Shown here: positions 32,839 to 41,651 of the stretch, piece after piece
How positions within the stretch are numbered: the stretch's first letter is position 1
Layout: every line of letters starts with the position of its first letter
Assembly (NCBI RefSeq): GCF_965243865.1
Contig: NZ_OZ251603.1
Coordinates: 1,178,001 to 1,242,000, forward strand
Length of the DNA stretch: 64,000 bases
From: Hyphomicrobium_A sp965243865
GTDB lineage: Bacteria > Pseudomonadota > Alphaproteobacteria > Rhizobiales > Hyphomicrobiaceae
Direction of reading: 5' to 3'
The notes under the pieces: generated by a model
Told to the model about the DNA's origin: nothing
Databases searched by the model: none
The model's input: the letters and a program-made list of their open reading frames with translations, nothing else
Position numbers and translations under genes: made by a program

Positions 32839-33026
32839 GCGTGCGCCCGGTTGATGTCGCCCCTGAAGCGGATCGACCCGGACCCATCGTGTCAAGGATG
32901 TTCGCCCGCCGGCGACAAGTGGCATGCCGCCCCCGTGATCGGAGACGGCCCTCAATGCCTCCTAGCATGATTGCACAAACGAGCGCCCTGCGCCCGATCA
33001 ACGCGAAGGAACCCGCCGTGGCGAGG

Positions 33027-33623
33027 CTACGAAGTGCGCCCTGCCTCGATCGCATCCTCAACCGGAATGAGCGCCCCGCTTTTCACGTCATAGATATAGC
33101 CGTAGATCGGGATGTGCCCCGGGACCAGCGGATGCTGCCGGATGCGCCTGACGTCCTGCAGAACGCTCGCCGCCTGATCCTTTATCGTGTGCCATTTGAT
33201 GAACTGACCGGCCGGATTGCCCCCGCCGTGCTTTGGGTTCGACCACGCTTTCCCGTCGAAGCTCGCGGTCTCGAGGTTGTCCTCCAGCAGATCGCCGATA
33301 ATGGCATCGGTGAACAGCTCCATGCCGCAGTCGGTATGATGGATGACAAACCACTCATTGGTGCCGAGCAGCTTGTGTGAGATCACGAGCGAGCGGATCG
33401 CATCATCGCTCGCCCGTCCCCCCGCGTTCCGGATCACGTGCGCATCGCCCTCGGAGAGACCGGCATATTTCGCCGGATCGAGCCGCGCGTCCATGCAGGT
33501 GAGAATCGCAAAGCGTCGCGCCGGCGGAAGGGCAAGATCGCGCTTGTCGCCGAAAGTCTTCACATACGCCCCATTGGCGGCCAAAACCTCTTCGACAATT
33601 TTCGAGCTTTGCGCTTGAGACAA
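33027..33623 (-). CDS. Beta-class carbonic anhydrase
   Basis: A 198-residue enzyme interconverting CO2 and bicarbonate. The zinc-site motifs are visible: ILTCMDARLDP (Cys43 and the Asp-Arg pair), IRNAGGRASDDAIRSLVIS, and VIHHTDCGM (His and second Cys). The C-terminus has IPIYGYIYDVKSGALIPV. In methylotrophs carbonic anhydrase can supply bicarbonate for anaplerosis, but nothing here ties it to that directly. The start ATG 33623 matches family length. Confidence 0.93.
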   Translation of the reverse strand: MSQAQSSKIVEEVLAANGAYVKTFGDKRDLALPPARRFAILTCMDARLDPAKYAGLSEGDAHVIRNAGGRASDDAIRSLVISHKLLGTNEWFVIHHTDCGMELFTDAIIGDLLEDNLETASFDGKAWSNPKHGGGNPAGQFIKWHTIKDQAASVLQDVRRIRQHPLVPGHIPIYGYIYDVKSGALIPVEDAIEAGRTS

Positions 33624-33858
33624 GGCAGCGTCCTTTCTGGATCTGGGGATTCGGCGGAGACGACCGCCGCGCGATTACTGCAGCACGCCAAGTGTTCCCG
33701 CCGAACTATTTTGAAACACTATGCATTGCACATCCGTAGATATTAGCCTGGAATCGAGGCGCCGCGCGGGCTTATCCCGTCAGAAAACTGTCATCGGCGA
33801 TCAATAGACTCCCCCTTGAGGTGTGGACCTCGGCCCAGCATCTGCAGACGGGGAAAGC

Positions 33859-35499
33859 ATGGCCAACGACGACAGCGCGCCGGCCACGATGACGCTTGCG
33901 CCGCGGCAGACCGCAGACGCAGGTCGCCTCGCGCGACACTTCCGCCAGATCGTTCTCTGGCCCATCGAATTGATCGCGAGCGGCAAGACGGCCGAAAGCC
34001 GCGAAGCGCCCGACGTGCTGTTCGAGCGCCTCGGCGCCGGCCATTGGGAACTCGTCGACGACGAGTTCGGCGTCGAAGGCGATGCCTTCCAGGAACGCCA
34101 CTATCGCGAGTTCGTCGCTTTCCTCCCGCACGTCCAGCGTTTCCTCTACGGCGACGCGCCGGGCTCGCTTCGCACCCTCGGCAAGGGCGACGCCCCGCTG
34201 CGCGTTTACCGCCGCACCGATGTCGCCGCGGTCCGTATGGTGCTGTATGAAGGCGCCGAGCCCATCACCTGCCAGATCGCCCATATCGACCTGCACTTCT
34301 TCCATGACGTCGACGCGGTGATCCTCGCCTTCGAGTTCTACGCGTCCAACGTGCCTCTGCCCGTCGTCAACGAAATCATGTATCGCTTCGGCCGCGCTTA
34401 TCCGCCGGGCTGGACCGAGACTGGCGAGCCGCTGCACTGCCCGCATCGGGTCGAGTGGCTGGCCAAGGACGGAACCGTTCTTGCGACCTCCGATTATCAG
34501 AAGCGCGAACGTTATCTCTCGTTCGTGGGACACCAGCGCACGCCTTGCTTCGCCGCCCACTGGGAATTCCTGCTGAAGCCGCTCACCGCGGAAAAGGCCG
34601 ACAGCAACAGCCCGCTCTCGTTCCGACAGATCGAATATTACCGCATGCCCGTCATGACCTACCTGACGCTCGAGCGCATGCGCGAAGTCCAGCGCGCCGA
34701 CTACATGCGTCTCGCCTTCGCCACGGGCCCCAATGCGAATGGCGATGGTCCCTTCTCCGATCGCTTCCTGCACGATTTCGAGCCGCGCCACTGCTACGAT
34801 CGCTACTATCACGAAGGCACCGAAGCGACCGGCCTCAGCGCCCGCTTCCTCCTCTCCGGCCACGCGTTTACGATCGTCGCCGACGGAGACTCGCCGCGCC
34901 TCGATGACAACGAGCGCGGCTTGCTCGGCCAGTTCCGTCATCAGTACTTCCTGCTCTTCCTCATCAGCCACTTCCACAAGGCCGCGCTGTTGATGCTGTC
35001 CGACCGCCTCGTCGCAGCGATCAAACATTTGGAAATGCGTAGCGCCCGCTCCACCGTTGGTTTCAGGCGTGAGACCTTCCGCCTTCAGGAGGCCTTTATG
35101 CGCTTCACCCAGCGCTACTGGTTCACCGAGGTGTCGGACCAGGCGCAGACACGCGACCTCTTCCGCATGCAGCGCTCGCATCTGGGCAACGACGAGCTTT
35201 ACAAGGAGCTGCGCGGCGAGATCTTCGACATGGTCCAATATCTCGACAGCGACGTCCTGCGCCGCCAGAGCGGAACCATCCACCGTCTCACCGCCGTTAC
35301 CATCCTTGGTCTTATCGGCACCATCGCCACTGGCTTCCTCGGCATGAACCTCATTGATGAAACCGGCGCACCATTAGAGCTGAAGCTCGTCCTTTTTGGC
35401 GCTGTCGCCGCCATCGTCACCGCATTGACCGTCGCCGTCGTCGCCTTCTCACGCCCGCTGACAGCACTGCTCGACCGCATGTCGGGCGATCGGTCCTGA
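33859..35499 (+). CDS. CorA-like two-helix membrane protein
   Basis: A 546-residue protein. The N-terminal ~350 residues are soluble and mixed alpha/beta (ACHIDLHFFHDVDAV-like QIAHIDLHFFHDVDAVIL), followed by a long helical stalk. The C-terminal pair of membrane helices carries the CorA-type sequence IATGFLGMNLI (GMN) and LVLFGAVAAIVTALTVAVVAF. The 2-TM-GMN architecture indicates a divalent-cation channel or transporter of the CorA superfamily. GGGGAAAGC precedes ATG 33859. The polyphosphate kinase gene begins 37 bases after its stop on the same strand. Confidence 0.8.
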   Translation: MANDDSAPATMTLAPRQTADAGRLARHFRQIVLWPIELIASGKTAESREAPDVLFERLGAGHWELVDDEFGVEGDAFQERHYREFVAFLPHVQRFLYGDAPGSLRTLGKGDAPLRVYRRTDVAAVRMVLYEGAEPITCQIAHIDLHFFHDVDAVILAFEFYASNVPLPVVNEIMYRFGRAYPPGWTETGEPLHCPHRVEWLAKDGTVLATSDYQKRERYLSFVGHQRTPCFAAHWEFLLKPLTAEKADSNSPLSFRQIEYYRMPVMTYLTLERMREVQRADYMRLAFATGPNANGDGPFSDRFLHDFEPRHCYDRYYHEGTEATGLSARFLLSGHAFTIVADGDSPRLDDNERGLLGQFRHQYFLLFLISHFHKAALLMLSDRLVAAIKHLEMRSARSTVGFRRETFRLQEAFMRFTQRYWFTEVSDQAQTRDLFRMQRSHLGNDELYKELRGEIFDMVQYLDSDVLRRQSGTIHRLTAVTILGLIGTIATGFLGMNLIDETGAPLELKLVLFGAVAAIVTALTVAVVAFSRPLTALLDRMSGDRS

Positions 35500-35536
35500 C
35501 CCAAATCCAACCGCCCTGAGTGCAGGAGACACCGTC

Positions 35537-36457
35537 GTGACCAAAGACACGCGCAACAAGGACTTCGACACGCGTGCACGCGCCGACCTTCAAGACAGCT
35601 TCGATGAGGAGCTCGAGATGGAACTCGACGACCAGCGTCTCAGCACGCTGCTCGACGACATGGCCGAGCACCCCGAACCGGAAGGCATGGACCGCCAGCT
35701 CTATTTCAAGGAGCTGTTCCGCCTCCAGGGCGAGTTGGTCAAGCTGCAGGACTGGGTCGTCGACCAGAAGCTCAAGGTCGTCGTGATCTTCGAAGGCCGC
35801 GACGCAGCCGGCAAAGGCGGCGTCATCAAGCGTATCAGCCAGCGCCTCAACCCGCGCGTCTGCCGCGTAGCAGCTCTCCCCGCGCCGAGCGAGCGCGAGC
35901 GCACGCAATGGTATTTCCAGCGCTACGTGAGCCACCTGCCCGCCGCCGGCGAGATCGTGCTTTTCGACCGCTCTTGGTACAATCGTGCCGGCGTCGAGCG
36001 CGTCATGGGTTTCTGCACTGCGGAGGAGTGCGATGAGTTCCTGCGCACCGTACCCGAGTTCGAGCGCATGCTGGTCCGCTCCGGCACTATTCTCATTAAG
36101 TATTGGTTCTCCATCACCGACGAGGAGCAGCACTTCCGCTTTTCCATGCGCATCCACGATCCGCTGAAACAGTGGAAGCTGTCCCCCATGGACCTGCAGT
36201 CGCGCGTCCGCTGGGAGGCCTATACGCGCGCCAAGGAGATCATGCTCGAGCGCACCCACATCCCTGAGGCGCCCTGGTGGGTTATCGAGGCGGTCGACAA
36301 GAAGCGCGCCCGCCTCAACTGCATCCACCATCTGCTGAGCCAGATCCCGTACGCGGAGGTGAAGCGGCCGCCGATCGTGCTGCCTGAGCGGACCTATCAC
36401 CCCGACTATGAGCGTCACCCCATCCCGCGCGAGATGTACGTGCCGGCGGTCTACTGA
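35537..36457 (+). CDS. ppk2: Polyphosphate kinase 2
   Basis: A 306-residue PPK2-family protein. P-loop: IFEGRDAAGKGGVIKRISQRLNPR. Further motifs are LPAPSERERTQWYFQRY, EIVLFDRSWYNRAGVERVMGFC (second catalytic Asp/Arg) and DPLKQWKLSPMDLQSR. It transfers phosphate between polyphosphate and nucleotides, mainly making GTP or ATP from GDP or ADP. GCAGGAG lies 8 bases before GTG 35537. It is likely co-transcribed with the CorA-like gene, which would fit polyphosphate being stored with Mg2+ as counter-ion. Confidence 0.95.
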   Translation: MTKDTRNKDFDTRARADLQDSFDEELEMELDDQRLSTLLDDMAEHPEPEGMDRQLYFKELFRLQGELVKLQDWVVDQKLKVVVIFEGRDAAGKGGVIKRISQRLNPRVCRVAALPAPSERERTQWYFQRYVSHLPAAGEIVLFDRSWYNRAGVERVMGFCTAEECDEFLRTVPEFERMLVRSGTILIKYWFSITDEEQHFRFSMRIHDPLKQWKLSPMDLQSRVRWEAYTRAKEIMLERTHIPEAPWWVIEAVDKKRARLNCIHHLLSQIPYAEVKRPPIVLPERTYHPDYERHPIPREMYVPAVY

Positions 36458-36598
36458 CCGCTGGCGACCCGCCAACGCCCGCGTTAACGCTAGCACCGCG
36501 TACACACGTTACGCGTGCATACGCCGTTTTGCTGTCTGCACCCGCCATCACCGCCGCCATAGCATCGGCCAGAAGCGATAGGACTGCAGGCAACCGCA

Positions 36599-37387
36599 AT
36601 GTCGAGCAATGTGCAAAACCACGATGCGCCCATGGACGACCAGGTCGCGTTCTGGAACCAATGGAACACCGCAACGCGCGAGCAAAACATCGAGCGCGTG
36701 TCACTCGATCAGCGCGATTCGGTGTGCGCCTGGCTCGATGACCTCGGTCGAAACGATCTCGAAATCTTGGAGGTCGGCTGCGGCGCCGGTTGGTTATGTC
36801 AGAGCCTCACCGCTTTTGGCTCCGTAACCGGAACGGATCTTTCGCACGAATGCCTCGAGCGCGCATCGGAGCGATTGCCAAGCGTGCGCTTCGTCGCCGG
36901 CGACTTCATGGCTCTTAAGTTCGACGAGGCCCGATACGACGTGATCGTCTGCCTCGAGGTGCTTTCTCACGTCGCAGACCAACGAGCCTTCATCGCCAAA
37001 ATGGCATCCCTATTGAGACCGGGCGGCTATCTCATGCTCGCCACCCAGAACCGTCCGCAACTCGAACGCAACGCCATCGCTGAGCCAAAGCCGGGTCAGA
37101 TCCGCCATTGGGTCGATCGCTACCAGCTCTCCGACCTTCTGAGCCCCGACTTTCGGATTCACGCGATGTTTTCACTGACGCCCAAATGCAATCGCGGCGT
37201 CCTGCGCGCGCTCAACGCCCGCAAAGTGCACACCGCTCTGAACAAGTTGGGACTGGGCGCCGTCAGTCGCGCCATAACGCGCGGCCAGGAGCGGCTCTGG
37301 TTTGGCTGGACGCTGATGTGTCTTGCTCAGACACCCGCCTCTGAACTCCTCCAGACCCTGGCAGAAGTGGCAAAACTGGCGCCCTAG
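36599..37387 (+). CDS. Class I SAM-dependent methyltransferase
   Basis: A 262-residue protein with a Rossmann SAM-binding fold: LEILEVGCGAGWLCQSLTAFG (motif I), VTGTDLSHECLERA, FDEARYDVIVCLEVLSHV and LLRPGGYLMLATQNRP. The C-terminal ~80 residues are unusual, helical and basic, with ARKVHTALNKLGLGAVSRAI and a hydrophobic LWFGWTLMCLAQT segment, which may touch a membrane. It resembles UbiG/MenG-like methyltransferases but no substrate can be read. It starts 141 bases after ppk2. Confidence 0.85.
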   Translation: MSSNVQNHDAPMDDQVAFWNQWNTATREQNIERVSLDQRDSVCAWLDDLGRNDLEILEVGCGAGWLCQSLTAFGSVTGTDLSHECLERASERLPSVRFVAGDFMALKFDEARYDVIVCLEVLSHVADQRAFIAKMASLLRPGGYLMLATQNRPQLERNAIAEPKPGQIRHWVDRYQLSDLLSPDFRIHAMFSLTPKCNRGVLRALNARKVHTALNKLGLGAVSRAITRGQERLWFGWTLMCLAQTPASELLQTLAEVAKLAP

Positions 37388-37435
37388 CAAGCACTCTTGC
37401 CCCAGCTGCGCACGAGCTAGAACCGCGCCTACCTC

Positions 37436-37626
37436 CAGCCCGAAGGGCTCGGGAGCAAGGCGACCCGGCGCTGAGCGCCGCCGTCATGGCGAAGCCGTGC
37501 CCTGCATGGACGCGGCGCGGCCATCGGCGCGTGAGTCGATTGATCCACTTCAGCCCGTCAGGGCTCAGGCCGCAAGCGGCCCGGCGCTAAGCGCCGCCCA
37601 TGCGGAGCGCCCCTCGGGCGCGTGAG
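37436..37626. repeat. Tandem hairpin-rich repeat upstream of tRNA-Ser
   Basis: Two imperfect copies, 37436-37535 (100 bases) and 37551-37626 (76 bases). Each starts with a small hairpin (CAGCCCGAAGGGCT / CAGCCCGTCAGGGCT), runs through a hairpin GGCGCTNAGCGCC, and ends CGCGTGAG. The second copy adds CGCCCCTCGGGCG and lacks about 25 bases. It lies just downstream of the tRNA (on the tRNA's strand) and of the methyltransferase gene at 36599. No gene is visible in it. It may be a modular mobile repeat or structured RNA. Confidence 0.65.
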
Positions 37627-37634
37627 CTAAAGAA

Positions 37635-37728
37635 TGGCGGAGCCGGAGGGATTCGAACCCTCGATACGCCTTTACAAGCGTATAACGGTTTAGCAAACCG
37701 CCGCCTTCAGCCTCTCGGCCACAGCTCC
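37635..37728 (-). tRNA. tRNA-Ser (GCU anticodon)
   Basis: On this strand the gene starts GGAGCTGTGGCCGAGAGGCT (acceptor and D arm), has the anticodon loop TTGCTAA (GCU, reading AGC/AGU), a long variable arm typical of serine tRNAs (TACGCTTGTAAAGGCGTA stem-loop), and a TTCGAATC T loop. The acceptor stem closes with CTCC. The 3' CCA is encoded, and the length including it is 94 bases. Confidence 0.97.
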
Positions 37729-37884
37729 AGAGCAGCCCCTAATAGAGGCGGGTTCGCTCGATTGCAAGCCGGGTAAACAGTGCTTCCGCAGTCTTCCGGC
37801 TCTTGACGCCCATCGCCACCCGCCGCATCGTCCTGGCGGGATCAATAATAAGGCCGGAAGCGGCCAGACCTTAGGGTGTCACCT

Positions 37885-38478
37885 ATGCTGAGGCGGCTCA
37901 TCCCCCTCGCGGCGACCTTGTTGACTTTGGCATCGACCCAAGGTGCCTTAGCTCAGGAATACTGCGTCACCTGCAGTGGGCCCGACGCCACTTATCGCTG
38001 CGTGATCGGTGGCGAGGCATCCCCCGCCGCTCGCTCCTCGCGCGGCCAGTTCCTTTGCATCACCGAGCTTGCCAAAGCTGGCGGCCACGCAAGTTGCAGC
38101 GCCGCCCGCGGCCAAGCAACGCCCTGCCCCGGCGAGACGCGCACTGTCATGTTCACGTTGGGCGATCCGGGCGCTTCACCCCTGGAGACGGGCACGCCGC
38201 AACCGATGCCGGCTACTCCCCCATCGTCGCCAGCCATGGCGCCGGGCACGACACAGCACTTGGCTCCAGTTGCAGTTCCACCCGAACCGCAACCCGCGCA
38301 AGGCCCGCCGCAACAGACCGCCGATGCACCCGAGGGCGCTCAGCCCCAGCACAAGCCAAATGCCGTCGAGAACCTCGCCAACCAGACCGGCAAGGCTGTC
38401 TCCGACACCGGCAAGGCCGTCGGCCATGCGGTCAAGAAGTCTTGGGATTGCATGACCTCGTTCTTCGGCGACTGTTGA
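37885..38478 (+). CDS. Exported Cys-containing hypothetical protein
   Basis: A 197-residue protein (ATG 37885; GTG 37876 would add three residues). The signal peptide is LRRLIPLAATLLTLASTQGALA. The mature N-terminal domain of about 75 residues has six Cys in pairs (EYCVTCSGPDATYRCV, FLCIT, HASCSAA, TPCPGETRTVMF). A Pro/Gln-rich linker (PEPQPAQGPPQQ) leads to a helical C-terminus (VENLANQTGKAVSDTGKAVG) and a final Cys pair (DCMTSFFGDC). Likely periplasmic with disulfides. Family not recognised. Confidence 0.7.
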   Translation: MLRRLIPLAATLLTLASTQGALAQEYCVTCSGPDATYRCVIGGEASPAARSSRGQFLCITELAKAGGHASCSAARGQATPCPGETRTVMFTLGDPGASPLETGTPQPMPATPPSSPAMAPGTTQHLAPVAVPPEPQPAQGPPQQTADAPEGAQPQHKPNAVENLANQTGKAVSDTGKAVGHAVKKSWDCMTSFFGDC

Positions 38479-38482
38479 TCGC

Positions 38483-38535
38483 GAGACCATGATCGCTTCG
38501 GACCATATCAGTCCGAAGCGTCAATCATCGGTCTC
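38483..38535. repeat. Dispersed palindromic repeat, copy 2
   Basis: Inner stem GCTTCGGAC (38495-38503) with GTCCGAAGC (38511-38519), and an outer stem GAGACCATGAT with ATCATCGGTCTC. It shares GACCATGATCGCTTCGGAC with the copy at 16976. It lies between two converging genes and could also act as a bidirectional transcript-end hairpin. Confidence 0.75.
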
Positions 38536-38556
38536 ATCGCAAAGCCGGACGAAGCC

Positions 38557-38826
38557 TCAGTGGCGTGTCAGCCACTCACGCGCGAGGCGCTGTGCGCGTG
38601 AGATCTGAACCCTCGACATCTCTCGCGAGATATCCGACCGGTAGTGCTTGGCATCGTCGTTGCCGCGCATCGCCGCGAGATTGAACCACTTGTGCGCCTC
38701 TACGAGGTCGACATCCACATCCCGGCCTACGCAATACCTAAGGCCGAGTTGGAAAAGAGCATCCGGCGTTGAGCCGTAGTCGGTGCTCTCCTCAATTCCG
38801 TGTGCAGCTATCTGTAGCCGTGCCAT
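38557..38826 (-). CDS. Small Sel1-like repeat protein
   Basis: An 89-residue protein. The segment DALFQLGLRYCVGRDVDVDLVEAHKWFNLAAMRGNDDAKHYRSDI matches a Sel1/TPR-like motif, in which a YxxGxGVxxDxxxAxxWFxxAAxxG pattern is expected. Here the short repeat is followed by an extra basic helix (VQISRAQRLAREWLTRH). Such proteins mediate protein contacts. AGG lies near ATG 38826. The gene is short but complete; alphaproteobacteria carry similar small Sel1 proteins. Confidence 0.75.
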   Translation of the reverse strand: MARLQIAAHGIEESTDYGSTPDALFQLGLRYCVGRDVDVDLVEAHKWFNLAAMRGNDDAKHYRSDISREMSRVQISRAQRLAREWLTRH

Positions 38827-39057
38827 TACCTGTCCCGCCCGTACTCACATACACTGCGGCTATGCCGCTCGAGCTATGCTTACGAGAATGTCAGGTGAGC
38901 AATGAAACTTGGTAAACTGCCAAGTATCCGATGCGTGAACGCGCGCGCCCGTATCGCCCCAATTCGGCGCATACGCTTCGCTTCTGCGCACGCCGCAAGC
39001 GTTCGTTCACCGTCATGGTTACCGGCGGCTAACCATAACCGCAGACAAGTCGAGCAT

Positions 39058-40032
39058 TTACGGAATGAGAACGATCGAACCCGTCGTTAGCCGCGCTTCG
39101 AGATCGCGGTGTGCCTGCGCCGCGTCACTCAAAGAGTACGTCCGGCTCGGCTCCACCTTGACCGCACCTTTCTCGATCATTGAGAAAAGATCGGCCGCGT
39201 TGGCGGCAAGATCCTCACGCCGCGCCGTGTAGGTCATCAACGTCGGGCGCGTTGCAAACAGCGAACCCTTCGCCGACAGCAATGCCATATCGAACGGCGG
39301 CACCGGCCCCGATGCGTTGCCGAAGCTCACCCACAAGCCCTTCGGCTTCAAACAGTCGAGCGATGAAGGGAACGTATCCTTGCCAACGCCATCATAGACG
39401 ACATCGCACATCGCCCCGCCGGTGATCTCACGCACGCGCGCGACAAAATCCTCCGTGCGGTAGTTGATGACATGCGTGCATCCAGCGGCCTTGGCCAGCG
39501 CCGCCTTCTCATCGCTGCCCACCGTACCGATCATCGTCGCGCCGATCGCCTTCGCCCACTGGCAGGCAATCAGCCCCACACCGCCCGCCGCGGCATGGAA
39601 CAGCACTACAGTCTCCGGGGTGCACGGATACGTCTCCCGCAGCAGATATCGGACCGTCATGCCCTGCAGCATGATCGATGCGGCCGTGGCATCGCTGATG
39701 CTGTCGGGAAGCTTTACCAAGCGATCGGCCGCGATAAGCCTCTCCTCGGCATAAGCGCCCAGCGCCGTCCCATAGGCGACGCGGTCGCCGACCTTGAAGT
39801 CGCTGACACCGGGCCCCAGCGCTTCGACCCTCCCGGCACCTTCCATCCCGATCACGGCCGGCAGGGCCGCCAGCTTGTAAAGCCCGCTGCGGTGATAGGT
39901 ATCTATGTAATTGAGCCCGATGGCCGTTTGGCGGATACGCACCTCGCCCGGCCCCGGTTCGCCAACCTCGACGGCCTCCCAGGTCAGCACCTCGGGACCG
40001 CCAGTCCCGTGAATACGGATCGCGTGCGTCAT
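39058..40032 (-). CDS. NADPH:quinone oxidoreductase (zinc-independent MDR family)
   Basis: A 324-residue medium-chain reductase. Segments are GPGEVRIRQTAIGLNYIDTYHRSGLY, GMEGAGRVEALGPGVSDFKVGDRVAYGT, LLRETYPCTPETVVLFHAAAGGVGLIACQWAKAIGA (Rossmann GxGGVG-type loop) and DVVYDGVGKDTFPSSLDCLKPKGLWVSFGNASG. There is no structural zinc Cys cluster, as in Qor/crystallin-zeta. It reduces quinones with NADPH. It is 231 bases from the Sel1-like gene; I see nothing in that gap. Confidence 0.93.
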   Translation of the reverse strand: MTHAIRIHGTGGPEVLTWEAVEVGEPGPGEVRIRQTAIGLNYIDTYHRSGLYKLAALPAVIGMEGAGRVEALGPGVSDFKVGDRVAYGTALGAYAEERLIAADRLVKLPDSISDATAASIMLQGMTVRYLLRETYPCTPETVVLFHAAAGGVGLIACQWAKAIGATMIGTVGSDEKAALAKAAGCTHVINYRTEDFVARVREITGGAMCDVVYDGVGKDTFPSSLDCLKPKGLWVSFGNASGPVPPFDMALLSAKGSLFATRPTLMTYTARREDLAANAADLFSMIEKGAVKVEPSRTYSLSDAAQAHRDLEARLTTGSIVLIP

Positions 40033-40128
40033 GTCTGGGCCCTCCTCGCCTGGCCGCCCGTGATTCGCCTTGACGCGGCCATGGAGGCCTTCTACGGGCT
40101 TAAGCGGCGTGCCGACAAGGGAGCAAGA

Positions 40129-40569
40129 ATGATTCGCCAGCGTCGCCGGAACCTGCCGGTCCTGCTCATGCTGTTCGTCCCTATCGCACCTGTCGGTTGT
40201 ACCGGTCCCAACGTCACCACCGGCGCCAGCTCGGGCCTCACGTGCGTCGACGATTCCAGCGACTGCGTCGCCAAGCGCCAGCGCACGCTGCGCTATCTCG
40301 TCGACGACAACGACCGTTCATGGATCAGAGCCCATGCCCCAGCCGAGGCCTATGCCTCGGGGGTCCGCCTCTTCGCCCTCAAGAGCAAGAAGAAAGAGCT
40401 TTCCTGCGATGAGCTGGCGCACGGCAAGAACGAAGCCGACCGCGCCCCCGGCGTTTTGCGGGCGGCCAACAACCTCACCCCTGCACAAGTATCGCGCGGC
40501 ATAATGCTCGCCAGTGAAGTTTCGCGCGAGCTGAGCACTGAGATGAAGCGCCGTTGCAAGCGTGGCTAA
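40129..40569 (+). CDS. Small exported or lipid-anchored hypothetical protein
   Basis: A 146-residue protein. The N-terminus MIRQRRRNLPVLLMLFVPIAPVGCTGPN looks like a lipoprotein signal with Cys24 after PVG. The mature domain has Cys pairs (TCVDDSSDCVAK, then SCDELAHGKN and a C-terminal RRC) and a run of basic residues near the C-terminus. AAGGGAG lies before ATG 40129. The DedA gene begins 58 bases later on the same strand. Family not recognised. Confidence 0.65.
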   Translation: MIRQRRRNLPVLLMLFVPIAPVGCTGPNVTTGASSGLTCVDDSSDCVAKRQRTLRYLVDDNDRSWIRAHAPAEAYASGVRLFALKSKKKELSCDELAHGKNEADRAPGVLRAANNLTPAQVSRGIMLASEVSRELSTEMKRRCKRG

Positions 40570-40627
40570 CCGATGTCCGCCACCTGCCTAGTATCCAACC
40601 CTCGGCAACGCCCCTGAGAGCATTCTA

Positions 40628-41644
40628 ATGACCGACAGCTTCGTCGACACGGTCCTCTCTCTGGTGAAGCAGAGCGAGGGTTGGGCCATCCCCATCGCCT
40701 TCATCGTGGCCCTGGGCGAATCCCTCTGCTTCCTGTCCATCGTCTGGCCCGGCTGGGCAATCCTCACCGGTCTCGCTTTCCTCCTTGCGGCAGGCGGCGT
40801 CGGCTGGCCGATCTTGATCCCGACCATCATCGCTGCCGGCCTTGGCGGCGTCATCGGCTACGCGATCTCCTATTGGGTGGGGTACCACTTCAAGGATCGC
40901 ATCGAAGGCATATGGCCGTTCACGACGCATCCGGGTTTGATCCCCCGAGGCGAGGAGTTCTTCAACGAGCACGGCCTATGGAGCGTCTTCCTCGGCCACT
41001 TCGTCGGCCCGGTACGCGCAGTCATCCCCGTCGTCGCCGGCATGTTCGCCATGCCGCAAATCCCCTTCCAGATTGCCAACTTCGCCAGCGCTTTCATCTG
41101 GGCGGTTTGGGTGATCCTCTGGCCGGTCCTGTTCGTCAACAATCAGGACGCGATCTTCGCGTTCATGCGCGAGAACGAGGCAATCGTCGCGCTCATCATG
41201 TTCGCACTCGCCTTTGCCAACGGCGTCGCGCTGCCGATGCTGTTCGTGCCGACACTCCTGCTCTTCGCCTTCGTCGGCGGCGTCCACCTCTATGCCGGTG
41301 GCGGCTTCTGGCCCATCTTCATAGCCGGGGCCGTAGGCGCATTCTGTGCAGACCTGTTCTTCTACCGCGAAGGCGCCAAGGCAAACGGTCGCTTCGCCGA
41401 TGTCTGGTTCGTAAACGACCACGGCAAGGGCATCCCTCCGGCGCGTGAGACCCTTCGCTCATCAGGACTGGTCGCCGTGGTAACCAGCAAAGTCGCTGGA
41501 ATGCGCCGCGCGCTGATCCCGATTGCAGCAGGTGCTGAGGGACTGCCCCTCGCAACGTTCGCCGCGGCGAGCGTGATAGGCGCTATTCTCTGGTCGGGTG
41601 TGCTGCTTCTTCCGGGCCTGATCGTGCGCGCGCTGACGGCCTGA
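40628..41644 (+). CDS. DedA family membrane protein
   Basis: A 338-residue inner-membrane protein, longer than a typical 200-residue DedA. The first half matches DedA/SNARE-associated proteins: FIVALGESLCFLSIVWPGWAIL, AAGLGGVIGYAISYWVGYHF, FFNEHGLWSVFLGHFVGPVRAVIPVVAGMFAMP. The second half repeats the plan (FADLFFYREGAK-like CADLFFYREGAKANG, AGMRRALIPIAAGAEGLPL), so it looks like a duplicated DedA or a DedA-type fusion. DedA proteins act as lipid transporters and need the proton gradient. Confidence 0.85.
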   Translation: MTDSFVDTVLSLVKQSEGWAIPIAFIVALGESLCFLSIVWPGWAILTGLAFLLAAGGVGWPILIPTIIAAGLGGVIGYAISYWVGYHFKDRIEGIWPFTTHPGLIPRGEEFFNEHGLWSVFLGHFVGPVRAVIPVVAGMFAMPQIPFQIANFASAFIWAVWVILWPVLFVNNQDAIFAFMRENEAIVALIMFALAFANGVALPMLFVPTLLLFAFVGGVHLYAGGGFWPIFIAGAVGAFCADLFFYREGAKANGRFADVWFVNDHGKGIPPARETLRSSGLVAVVTSKVAGMRRALIPIAAGAEGLPLATFAAASVIGAILWSGVLLLPGLIVRALTA

Positions 41645-41651
41645 GACCGGC

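Noticed and set aside
33772..35283. A 503-codon open frame antisense to the CorA-like gene
   Set aside because: It mirrors a real gene in a GC-rich genome, has repetitive Glu/Ala/Val sequence and no recognisable domain. The opposite frame has a ribosome-binding site and the GMN motif.
35417..36505. A 362-codon open frame antisense to ppk2
   Set aside because: ppk2 motifs are complete on the plus strand and the antisense product has no recognisable domain.
38902..39090. A 62-codon open frame between the Sel1-like and quinone oxidoreductase genes
   Set aside because: Arg/Ala-rich without motif, no clear start signal, and it overlaps the end of the quinone oxidoreductase gene.
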